NCBI GenBank assembly: GCA_963678675.1
Contig: OY783200.1
Location: 4,042,501 to 4,106,500, forward strand
DNA length: 64,000 nt
Source: Xiphydria camelus
Lineage: Eukaryota; Arthropoda; Insecta; Hymenoptera; Xiphydriidae
Reading direction: 5' to 3'
Shown: positions 1-9,067 of the stretch, one piece after another
Numbering within the stretch: the stretch's first letter is position 1
Layout of the letters: each line of letters starts with the position of its first letter
Notes under the pieces: generated by a model
What the model was told of the DNA's origin: nothing
Seen by the model: only the letters and a program-made list of their open reading frames with translations
Databases searched by the model: none
Translations under genes and position numbers: made by a program

Positions 1-83
1 TAAGAAGAAAATGCCGTTTGCCTCATTGCTTCATATAAAGTAATAGGGACATCAAAAATCGATTTTTTACTATTGGACCAATC

Positions 84-298
84 TGCCATGTAATGGTAAA
101 ACCTAGTAACTCAACTTACTAGGTTTTAAATTTAATTTCGCCATTTTATTACTGATCATTTGTGCTACCAGCTATTATATGTGATGATTTAGTATCTTCT
201 CGATTTCATGAGAAATTGCTAAAATAAAACATACACAAAATTATAATTTCCCACTATTTCAAGAAAATAAGTCACTAGGTTTTACCATTGCACGGCAG
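84..298. mobile_element. Short palindromic TIR element (MITE)
   Basis: The ends are inverted copies of each other: TGCCATGTAATGGTAAAACC on the left, and the reverse complement of TTTTACCATTGCACGGCA on the right. The middle is AT-rich with no reading frame. No clear target duplication is visible. This is a non-autonomous DNA element of unknown superfamily. Confidence 0.65.
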
Positions 299-394
299 CA
301 ATGTTACCGGGATGGTCAATGTTACCCTGACTGACTGTACTCGTAGATAAAGAATGGGATGAGGAATTTATTAATTATTCGAGCTGGTGTTTAC

Positions 395-562
395 CTTGTC
401 TCCGCGAGAAAACGCCACCGCCCATCTCTGAAAGCCGCACACCAGCTCCTTGCTGGTGACGTCCCTCTCCGGGTCGCGTACCACGCTTCTCGTCACCACG
501 AAGGAAAAAACTCGCGTACCACCGCGGTCCGGCAGCTGCGTGAATCTGTAGAGTAGGGCCAT
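395..562 (-). CDS. Partial protein-coding exon, reads off the left edge
   Basis: On the minus strand an ATG (562-560, context GTGATGGCC) opens 56 codons. They end exactly at a GTAAAC splice donor (394-389), phase 0. The peptide starts MALLYRFTQLPDRGG and contains VCGFQRWAVAFSRGDK. Codon third positions are strongly G/C, as in the real genes nearby and unlike the AT-rich flanks, which argues for a genuine exon. The rest of the gene would lie left of the window. An alternative is an internal exon starting after the AG at TACAG, around 548. The FQRWAVAF stretch faintly recalls MATH/TRAF-type beta sandwiches, but I do not recognise the family. The exon faces away from the plus-strand gene at 1220. 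Confidence 0.5.
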
Positions 563-1219
563 CACCGCATCCCGAGAAGAGCACTATCGATTGTGTTGTG
601 AACGATTCTCGCAGCTTGGCGATCGTTCGCCTGAGATGTCTGCAATCAGAGAGACGTCTCTGTCAGTCGTGTCCGATTTCTTTATCTACGGATAAAATTT
701 ATCTTCTGATGAATATTTATTTTTTATAAATACGTTAAAGAAGTTAAATGGTAGCGAAGATTTCGGACAGGAAAAGGAGATTTTTAGGGGAAATTATTTA
801 CTTCAAATCTCTCACTAGATGGCGTTTCATTCAAGAGTAACTTCACTCTTTCTAAATATTCCCAAATTTCGCGTCCCGTCAAATTCACCCCTTTAAAATT
901 GCGCGAAATAAAATGCTAAAAAAACGGAGCAAGCCATTATACTTCTCAAATTCGGTAGAAGACGAAAATAAAATTCCATCGAAGCGCGACGTCGCGATAA
1001 AAATCAGGAGCAATTTATGTAATCGCTTCACAACACTCGGACACTTAACCTTGCGTCGCATAATTTTCACTCGTTTCAGCTAACGATAAGGCCAGATATA
1101 AAAAATACGAAATTTCTAATCACGTATCTCTTTCAGTCGAGAAAGTGGGGTGGAAACACACCTAGAAATTCTTTCTCCCAAATCTTTTTGAAATAAATTC
1201 AGAAACCACGTGAAAAGCC
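563..1219. promoter_or_regulatory. Intergenic region between two divergent genes
   Basis: About 650 bp separates the minus-strand exon from the plus-strand ODAD4-like gene. It contains no supported ORF. As the only DNA between two diverging starts it is the likely shared promoter region. No TATA box or other motif is clear enough to place a start site. This is inference from layout only. Confidence 0.3.
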
Positions 1220-3780
1220 ATGGCAAAAATGCAAAAAGACGACACGCAGGTATTCCTGGCCCCGATCCTCTACAGAGGATGGGGACATCGCTTTAAGGTT
1301 ATTCAGAATTACGAAGCGGCGATGAAAGCCTTTTTGGAAGCGATGAAGTATTCAGACGGCGACGATGTCAAGACGTTGATCGGCTTGAGCCAAACAGAGA
1401 CTAATATGACCCGATACGAGACAGCCGCTAAACTGGTGGATAAATGTATGGCGATAGGTGAGTTCTAGGTAGGATTCATCAAGCCTTATATGAGCCGTTG
1501 AAAACCAGAATGGTGTCACATTTCATGTACTTAAGCTGAGATTATTTGACTGCAAAGTTAAGTACCTACAATTTGAAGTAAAATAATCTCAGCTTACATG
1601 AAATGTGACTTACACCATTCTGGTTTTCAACGGCTCATATTGATGTCTTTTATCAGTAGCTATAAAAAGAAATCTCCAAGCCGAGTCCAATAACAATTCA
1701 TTACGTTATCTCACGACGCGCGCAGGGGATACCTAAGTCAAGTGACTTAATTGCGGTAAGACCTGAAGTGCGAACAGATAATAATCGACGAGAGTTTTCT
1801 TTTTATCTCATCAGACACACATACATATACCATATCGCGGATAAGCCAAGCGACGTCTCTTCATGAATAGGAACGACACGCGAGGGAATCGCTTCTCGTC
1901 ACCTCGCGACTCGTGCCACGCACATGGCCCGCGCGAATCGGTTATCCGCCCTCAGCGGGGAGCACGTGCGCTCGTAACCCAGCTGTGGCGGGCGACACCA
2001 TTGGAATTTACAATGGGACCACGTTCGCACGGGATTCTCTCGCCACGACAGAGCGTACCGCGCCGTCGGCCAATTCCGAGCGGGTCTCGTTTCACTCCAC
2101 CCTCCGTCGCTTTCCAGATCCCCAGAATTACGGCGTGAAATGGCGTCGGGTGGAAACGCTCTTCCTAATCGCCGAATTTGGCTTCAGCCTGATCCACGCT
2201 CATCAGGGAATGCGCCGACACAGGTTCCCCTTCGAATGGGGCGTCTTCCAGGGCAACGAGACGATCGAGGATTGCGTGGGTAGGAACACTTCGCCCGTCG
2301 CTCTCAGAAACCTCTCGCGGTGGATCCAGCAGGTGCAGGATCAAAGGAAGATCCTCATTGCGAAGCTGGAAGAGGAGGAGGACGAGTTCGAAGGTCGGTT
2401 CGCGGTAGAACCGGGCTTTTTAACGGGCGGAACACCGTGGACACGAGTCGACTGTATTTCGCAGGCATCGATTTCGAGCTGACGAAATTCAAGGTGAACG
2501 ATCCAGAGGCGAAGCTGCAGGCTTTTCTGAAGCGATTCGATCGAGTCATGGCGCAGATTTATCTCGGCCACCTGGCCCACGACAAGCACTTCGTAGAATC
2601 CGTCAAGGAGTCCTCCAATGTCTGGTCGGCCAACGCGGAGGGCAGTCGAAATCTGCACAATTTGGCGCACACGTCCTACAAGAGGTCCTGCTACAGACAG
2701 GAGATCTTGAAGGCGAGGTCGCCCGTCTACGTGATTCGCTTCAGAAGAAAACTTTGGCCCGCGACTCACAAGATGCACATACGGCGGGAGAGGGATCTGA
2801 GGAAGAGTAATATCATCATAGAGGCTGACTTCCTGTTGACGCGGTTGCACATCGCCCGAATGAAGAGGGATTACGTCCTGTTCTTTCGTTACGTCGATCG
2901 AACCAAGTTCAAGTTCGACTCCTATTCCGACAAGATGTTCCCTCTGAAGCAAAAGTGCCTCGACGCCGTCTACAGGATGGCCGCTTGGGCCTACATCGAC
3001 ACCAGAAACGTCTTGTGCCTGGACGACGAAGAGACCAAGGATCTTTATCTGAAGCATCACTTGGGCATCAGGGTCGCCAAGTTGCCGAGGGACAGCGAAT
3101 TGGCTTGGGTCAATACGCCGAACAAGAGCAAGGCTTTGAAGTGCTTCAGGGAGAGGTTGGCGCTCGCCTCGGACCCCGTGGAATTGGCCTGGCTCAATCA
3201 CGATCTGGCCAAGCTGCTCGAGGAGTCGCACCGATACGACCTCGCGCGATTCTACGCGAAGAAGGCGCGAGATATCGGCTTCGAAATCAAAAACGAACAG
3301 TGGGCGCTCAACGGTAATCACATCTTGATCAGGATAGAGCTGCACCAGCACAACAAGAACGAGGCGATGGAAGCGTCCCAGCTGGCGCTGGTCAGCGCGA
3401 AGAAGTTGGGGATCGACTACTTGATAGACTTCTACAGAAGGGCTATCAGGTTCATCAACGAGTCCATCTCCGACAAGGTGTCGGGCATCGACGGAATAAG
3501 CGCGAGGGAACAGTTGATCCTGGAGCTGATGCCGCAAGAATATCACGCTTCCGTAGACTTCCTCTTCAGGAGCATGAATGTCGTGCCGGCCAGCAGGAGA
3601 CTTTCGGTGATGCCTGGGTGTAAGCCCGTGAACAAAAAGTTCAAAATGTCCTGCAAGAAGAATACCATCTTGCTTAACGCTCCTCGCGATCCCGAGAAGG
3701 AAGCCAGGGAAGCTCTGTTGAAGCAGTACGCCCCGTCGAAGACAATCCTCGGCTGGGTCAATTTCGAAGAGTACGAATGA
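1220..3780 (+). CDS. ODAD4/TTC25-like tetratricopeptide protein (3 exons)
   Basis: Proposed join: 1220-1457, 2118-2393, 2465-3780, giving 609 aa. The start has a strong context (AAGCCATGGC). Donor 1 is TAG|GTGAGT and acceptor 1 is CTTTCCAG|AT. Intron 2 is only 71 bp (GAAG|GTCGGT to TTCGCAG|GC). Both introns are phase 1, and splicing removes the frame shifts between the three open stretches. Residues about 15-125 form three degenerate TPRs (YEAAMKAFLEAMKY; YETAAKLVDKCM; EFGFSLIHAHQGMRRHRF) in the order found in ODAD4. Residues about 390-500 form the C-terminal TPR block (KALKCFRERLAL, WLNHDLAKLLEESHRYDLA). ODAD4 is a docking factor for outer dynein arms on ciliary or sperm axonemes, and its usual length is about 600-670 aa. 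A related gene follows 113 bp downstream. Intron 1 carries a MITE. Family assignment comes from pattern recall, and the exon 2 acceptor is the least certain part. Confidence 0.72.
1488..1640. mobile_element. 153-bp palindromic MITE in intron 1
   Basis: The termini ATATGAGCCGTTGAAAACCA and TGGTTTTCAACGGCTCATAT are exact inverted repeats. The inner arms (CAGAATGGTGT..., CATTTCATGTA...) also pair nearly throughout, so the element folds as a long hairpin. It lies wholly within the first intron (1458-2117) of the ODAD4-like gene and does not touch the proposed splice sites. Confidence 0.8.
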
Positions 3781-3893
3781 AGCGGGACCACACTGTATTT
3801 ACTATAGCGTAACATTTTTCCGATGTCTTTTGTTTCCCCAAATTTCCACCGACAGTCCCATCTGACATTTACCCGGAACCGCTGTCTCCTGCT

Positions 3894-6506
3894 ATGTCAT
3901 CGGTCCTCTTCAGGGATATTAGACTTCACCCTGTCGATCGCCAACCGCGCGCCTACGCGCTCCTGCCAGACGCGTCCCTCGCGTGCGACGGCGAATTCGA
4001 AGGACTTCCAGAACCTAAAAACGCTCTGGTTCAAGCCGAGGCTCGCGCTAGGCAGGTACAGAGGAAGTGCAGTGCCAAGGCTCCGCGGGGAAACGATCGT
4101 CAACTCGCGGAATCTCTACACCGCGAAGCCGACGCCTGTCACCATCGCGGTGACTACGAGACGGCGTTGATCCTTTATCACCGAGCATCTAGGTTACGTC
4201 CTCGCGATGACAGTTACATAGTGGCGGTTCGACGAACCGTTGCCGCGATAGAATCGGCCACCAACCCCTCTAGAGTCTTGTCGAAGCTCCTGCCGAAGGT
4301 GAAAACCGACGCTCAGCTGGCAACCGCTCTGTGTCCAGAGTCGGCTGCGCTGAAAGCCACTTTCATTCTAAGACAGTGCGTCGAGGACCGACCTGAAACT
4401 ATTGCCAAGATCCTGCGGTACTTCGACTGCCGCGAGGATTTCTTAAAGATGAAGCCCACCAATGCGGTCGCCAAGATAACACGGTCGAAGATCGTTCAAA
4501 GGCAGATCACCGGCTTGGCCGAGGCTTCGTTGAGGAACGCGGAGGCTTCCTACGCGGCAGGGAACTTCAGAGCGACACTGAAGTCGGCCAAGGAGCTGCT
4601 CGGTCTCACTTTAGCTCTGCACGACGCGCACTCTCAAATTGTTACCGCGTATCACTTCATAGCGCTGAGCCACGTAGGTTTTGGGAGGCACGACAGAGCC
4701 GTGGATGCTGTGGCAAGCATGGTCCATTGGGCCAAGCGGTCGGGAGACGTTGTGCTTAAGGCCAAGTCGCTCGTGACTTTGGGTAAGGTTCACCTGAGCT
4801 TTGGCCACCTCGACGCCGCTGCTAAAGCTTGGCAGAGACTGGCTGGAGATCTGGAAGAGCCCGTGCCGAGAGCTTGGGTCCAGCATGAGATTGGCAGGTG
4901 TCACTTGGAGAGTGGCAATTACCCCGAGGCGTTGATCGTGGCGCGTCGTTGTCTGGAATCCGCCGAAGAGGCCGAGTCCAAGAAATGGCTGCTCCATGGC
5001 AAACTGCTATATGGTCAGGTGTTGGCCAAGTTGGGACGCTTCGGAGAAGCTTTGCAGGCTTTGAAGGTTGCCGAGAAGATCACCGAGGAGGAGGGCGATA
5101 CTCCCACCCTCTCCTACATAAGGGATTTGATCGATCGAGTCGCGGAGGCCTTGAAGAAGTTTTATTCCGCTGGATTGGGAAGCGCCGGAACAGCTGGAAG
5201 CGTCTCTGCCACCCCTGGCCAAAACGCTAATCCTAGCTTCGAACGGATCGAGAAGACTATTAGCGTAAACAAAGTACCTAACTACTCCGGGAAGATTATG
5301 GTTTCGAGGGAGATCAGAAGAGGGGTCGAGCGTGCTGCAAAGAACGATTATTCGAACGTTGAAGAGCAGGATTCCGCGTCTTCGGCGTTGAAATGTAATT
5401 TCAATCTTTACGAAGAAGAGATCGAGGGTATTTCTTCTCGTCGGAACATCAAAATTCGCGGAACGACGAAGTACGCGATGGAAGAGGATTTCTCCGAAGA
5501 ATCAAAATATAAAGATATTCGAGAGAAAAGAATGGGTTCTCCGTTTGAATCGCGCTCGATTAGGGAAGAGGAGGAGGGAGAGGAAGAGAAGAAGGAAGAC
5601 ACTGGAAACGCCGACACTGCCAGAACGCAAATTCTGAAGAAAGAAGAGAATACCGAAATTCCTAATATTGATAAAAATGAAGGTGACATGTGGAGGATGC
5701 GCTTTCTCGAAGAAGAGGCCGAAGAGAAACACGAATTCTGCCACTTGGCGTCCGACGATCGCTTCAGGACTTCTTCTCTGAGAAGTTTGGAGGACACGAC
5801 TTATCCGAGGATCATGAAAACGCAGCCTGACACGTTCCTTCGAGACATACGACCTCCGTTGTGCGAATTTACGTCACCGAGAAGTTCGGGTATGAAGGAG
5901 GAGAGAATTATCGAAGAATCGGTTTCATCTTCAGGGTCACCGGGAAGCAGAGACACCGCGAAGACCTATGAGATATCTTCGTCGAAAGAACACGGGTGTC
6001 GGGATGCCGAAGAGGATTTCGTGGCGACGGAGTGCGAGAAGACGTCCTTCATGACTGCGAGAAAGATCGAGACCACCGGGAGCAAAGATTCCCGTAAAAA
6101 TGCCGTATTATTCCCCGAAGGAAATGTCTTCAGAACTCGCGAAGCATCTTTAAGAACTTCTGATAAGGAAGCGAGAAGGAGGAGGATCATAGAGGAACTG
6201 GCGTCCTCTTCGGGTTCTCCGTCGAGCAGAGACACGAAGAAGATACATCAGATGTCCGAAATGAGAGAATCCGATCCTCGAAACACTCGAGGAGACTTCA
6301 ACGATGAACAAACGATTTGTAGAACGTCCACTGATGCTGAAGACATTGCTGAAGAACCCGCTCGCGCTGAAAATGACGCTACCAGCTCACCATTGACCTT
6401 ATACAGACACTCTTTGCCTTCCACGCCGCGAAGGGACGAAAATAACAAAGAGATTTGCGTCTGCGAGGGTTTCACCGCCGCCTACGATCCCTCTCAGTCC
6501 ATTTGA
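3894..6506 (+). CDS. Second ODAD4/TTC25-like protein with acidic Ser-rich tail
   Basis: One open exon of 870 aa. Residues about 74-106 are a TPR (GDYETALILYHRASRLRP) that matches the third N-terminal TPR of ODAD4. Residues about 205-425 form the C-terminal TPR array, with signature pieces HEIGRCHLESGNYPEAL and KLLYGQVLAKLGRFGEAL closely recalling ODAD4. Residues 430-870 are low-complexity, acidic and Ser-rich; a block beginning RIIEE..SSSGSP.SRDT occurs at residue 671 and again at 764 (279 nt apart). Likely role: outer dynein arm docking in cilia or sperm. The first two TPRs of the family are missing. The frame stays open upstream past a good acceptor (TTTCCACCGACAG, ending 3855), so an upstream 5' exon is possible and ATG 3894 may be internal. 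It lies directly behind a paralogue with the same orientation. Confidence 0.78.
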   Translation: MSSVLFRDIRLHPVDRQPRAYALLPDASLACDGEFEGLPEPKNALVQAEARARQVQRKCSAKAPRGNDRQLAESLHREADACHHRGDYETALILYHRASRLRPRDDSYIVAVRRTVAAIESATNPSRVLSKLLPKVKTDAQLATALCPESAALKATFILRQCVEDRPETIAKILRYFDCREDFLKMKPTNAVAKITRSKIVQRQITGLAEASLRNAEASYAAGNFRATLKSAKELLGLTLALHDAHSQIVTAYHFIALSHVGFGRHDRAVDAVASMVHWAKRSGDVVLKAKSLVTLGKVHLSFGHLDAAAKAWQRLAGDLEEPVPRAWVQHEIGRCHLESGNYPEALIVARRCLESAEEAESKKWLLHGKLLYGQVLAKLGRFGEALQALKVAEKITEEEGDTPTLSYIRDLIDRVAEALKKFYSAGLGSAGTAGSVSATPGQNANPSFERIEKTISVNKVPNYSGKIMVSREIRRGVERAAKNDYSNVEEQDSASSALKCNFNLYEEEIEGISSRRNIKIRGTTKYAMEEDFSEESKYKDIREKRMGSPFESRSIREEEEGEEEKKEDTGNADTARTQILKKEENTEIPNIDKNEGDMWRMRFLEEEAEEKHEFCHLASDDRFRTSSLRSLEDTTYPRIMKTQPDTFLRDIRPPLCEFTSPRSSGMKEERIIEESVSSSGSPGSRDTAKTYEISSSKEHGCRDAEEDFVATECEKTSFMTARKIETTGSKDSRKNAVLFPEGNVFRTREASLRTSDKEARRRRIIEELASSSGSPSSRDTKKIHQMSEMRESDPRNTRGDFNDEQTICRTSTDAEDIAEEPARAENDATSSPLTLYRHSLPSTPRRDENNKEICVCEGFTAAYDPSQSI

Positions 6507-7533
6507 ATTTCATGTCTCACGTTTTGTTCGCGTACAATATATCGATTCCCGGTCTGAATTTCATATCGCGTCGATTATGTCGGTTCGATTAGCCCACGCT
6601 GGCGAGTGCCGCCTCTGCATAGTTATTCTTTGTACGTCGATTATACCAGATCGATGTGGTCACGCTGGCGAGGTTTCCCTCGCGCGTGAAACGACGCAGT
6701 TGTTTGCTGCTGCCTTGAAACGACGAGGGAAGGTGCGTGAATCGGGGGAGAAGTTGCAACTAATTACTCGCACAAGTAATGTATTTATTTGTAGAGACAT
6801 TTTTCACGCACAGAGACGCACAATTCTCGAGCATCTAATGTACTACGTTTCCTTTTTATGTGGGAGAGCTAAAAATAAAACTAGGAGGTGGAGGAGGCCC
6901 ACTGGTTATGCCAGGCAGGCGGTGGTCATCGGGTCGATTTATGGTTCCGAAAGAATTTCGTTAAGAGCCTCCCCGAAGAGGGAAAACTTCCCTTCGATAA
7001 ATTCCCAACGGTATTAATCTGAATTTCATATCGAGATCGGGGAGCACCTTCGATGGAAGCTCTTTCGTTATATCCTTCCTTTATTCCATTAGCCGCGCAT
7101 AAGACTTTCAGCGTGACCCCCTGTCGCTATATTGACTTTTCTCAGGCGTTGTTTGCACTCGATTCTGTTGCGGCACGCCAGGAAGCTCTTAAGTCTAATG
7201 AATATTCAGGTACAGTCACTCGTCATCAAGAAACTATAGACACTTAGGGACGAGGGTAGGAATTTCTATGTCAACTTGACTTTTCCACGTGTCCGCTAAG
7301 CGCGTCTGCACGTTGTATAGGTACATGAACCAACCAGGTTTAGATATAGGTCGCACCTGGCTTGTGGATTCCATCCTCGCTGACGTGCATTTATCCGCCA
7401 CGTGTGTGCATGAGTGCATGCCACGTCACTCCGGTGAGCAAATGATTGCTGGATCGAAAGCTACCTGTTGAGCTACCCGCGCGTCAGTTTTCCGTAGGCC
7501 TATCGTTGAATGGTGATTATAACTGGGATTTCA
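6507..7533. other. 3' flank of the ODAD4-like pair, no gene seen
   Basis: Short ORFs here are unremarkable. The first AATAAA downstream of the second ODAD4-like gene is at 6874-6879 and could serve as its polyadenylation signal, which would give a 3' UTR of about 370-390 bp. The phrase CTGAATTTCATATCG occurs twice (about 6553 and 7018), suggesting a small local duplication. Confidence 0.3.
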
Positions 7534-8040
7534 GGGACTATAGGTATACACCTAGTCACAGAGTAACAGAGGCGACACTCCATAAAATTTTGAGGAAATG
7601 CACGGTTATCAAAATCTTCTCAGGCGAGAAGCTATTCATATTCGGGTGTTGTCGGGGCTTTTCGGAGTTTCTCGGCGTGAGTCCGCCCTTTAAACGGTAT
7701 AGTGTAGCATCTTTCTCGTAGTTCAAGCTGTGTCTCAGGCAAGAAACTATTTATATTGACGCTTTTCGGGTGTTGTCGGGGCTCCTCGGGGTTTCTCGGC
7801 ATCAGTTCGCCCTTTAAACGGGATACTGTATGCATCTCTCTCGCAGTTCAAGTTTCCTTGTCTTACTGTCGCCTCTGTTACTCTGTGACCTAGTCCAAGG
7901 AAAAGCAGGGTGAATTATGACTATTTGTTTTTGATGGAAACCTTTCTTTTTAGGAAAAAGTCTTTGTACACATCTTAATTCACCCTGCTTTTCTTTGTTC
8001 TAGGTATACATAGGATCCCTTAATCCCCCTATCGTTACTT
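7534..8040. mobile_element. Deleted copy of AAGCAGGGTGAATT repeat family (copy A)
   Basis: The outer ends GGGACTATAGGTATACACCT and AGGTATACATAGGATCCCTT are roughly inverted. Inner inverted arms AAGGAAAAGCAGGGTGAATT (7897) and AATTCACCCTGCTTTTCTTT (7977-7996) enclose only about 60 bp. Copies B (32915-33573) and C (57765-58514) carry the same arms around 500-600 bp of interior. Copy A is an internally deleted member and is interrupted by a second element at 7556-7888. Confidence 0.6.
7556..7888. mobile_element. Nested TIR element with CCTAG target duplication
   Basis: The ends TCACAGAGTAACAGAGGCGA and TCGCCTCTGTTACTCTGTGA are perfect inverted repeats. CCTAG flanks both sides (7551-7555 and 7889-7893). 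The interior has two diverged copies of a roughly 115-bp unit, about 7620-7735 and 7737-7858, sharing TTCGGGTGTTGTCGGGGCT and GTTTCTCGGC and ending near CCCTTTAAACGG. The element sits inside copy A of the AAGCAGGG family. Confidence 0.75.
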
Positions 8041-8130
8041 CGTTATTCATCGTACTTATTTCCCCGGCCATTTCGAAAATCAGCTCTTTGCAAACTAGCT
8101 ATCAATTACGTCACAGAAAGTAACTTGAAC

Positions 8131-8291
8131 ATATCGCACACCTAGATCGAAACAGTATCAACTCAAAAAAAATTGTTTTTCAGAAATTGCAAAAAACTGA
8201 TTCTCATGTCGATATGTGAGATAAGGGGTTTACTTTTTCTGAAAAACAAGTTTTTTTGAGTTGATACTGTTTTGACCTAGATGTGCGATAT
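8131..8291. mobile_element. 161-bp palindromic MITE
   Basis: ATATCGCACACCTAGATCGA at the left is inverted as GACCTAGATGTGCGATAT at the right. The arms continue inward as AACAGTATCAACTCAAAAAA and TTTTTTGAGTTGATACTGTT. No coding potential. Confidence 0.7.
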
Positions 8292-8343
8292 ATCGTTTAT
8301 GCCCTCCAAAGAAGCATCCGGTCTCGTTTAAACTGCAAACACT

Positions 8344-9067
8344 TTAAGGGGGACTTACACCTTGTAGGCCAATTTTGGAGCCAATTTTCAAGAATTTATT
8401 GTAAACAAACCAGAGAAGATTTCTATACGAAACTTTTTTCATGTTATTGTACATCAATTGAATTTAACACATGATTTTTTTTACATGTCAATGTTGACTT
8501 CGAAGACCTGGAGATGGCTTTGACGGCGCTCCTGTTAAAAGTGAAGTGTCAAACGGTGCAGGATTGAGTCCACCCTAGTTATTTGAAATAAAAAAATCAA
8601 TAAGATTTTTAATTGTTATTACATCAGCAAATCGTTCGCTTTTTAAAAATTTCGATTTTTCGCAAAATTGCGGACCTTTTTCCAATAGTCATTTTTTTAC
8701 TAAGTTTTTCATCCTACTTGAAGCTGTCAAAAATCAACAAATTGAAATTTTCCAAAAATGAACGATCGGGACCTTGCCTAGTGTTTCCCGTAAATTAAAA
8801 AAAAATTTATCGCGATACACTTTCAGTTGTTCTTCCGTAATCGTGCACACCAGTTTGAAAAATGAAACTGTTGGGAAAACGCGTTTGAAGTTCTACAACA
8901 TTACAGCATTACTCACGTGCGCCGTCGTGTTTAACGACATAACTCTCGAACTAGGGAAAAATCTGGCAAACCCTTTTACAGGCTCATTCCTGAGACCCTT
9001 TAGATTAGGAAAATGAAGTAAAAAAATTTAGATTTTTTGAAACCGACAAGCTGTAAGTCCCCCTTAA
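8344..9067. mobile_element. TTAA-flanked non-autonomous transposon
   Basis: TTAA stands at both borders (8344-8347 and 9064-9067). It is followed by inverted ends GGGGGACTTACACCTTGT and ACAAGCTGTAAGTCCCCC. TTAA duplications are characteristic of piggyBac, Kolobok and Sola3 elements; the terminal sequence alone does not separate them. The 716-bp interior has no transposase reading frame. Its two halves show AT-rich stretches but are not a full palindrome. Confidence 0.7.

Noticed and set aside
1863..2482. Separate ORFs starting at 1863 or 1913
   Set aside because: Only the part after the acceptor at 2117 looks like the TPR family. The upstream part is intron sequence in chance-open frames, and one frame has a stop at 1868.
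2341..3546. 401-codon minus-strand ORF
   Set aside because: It is the antisense shadow of the third exon of the ODAD4-like gene; no independent domain and the sense strand has clear family motifs.
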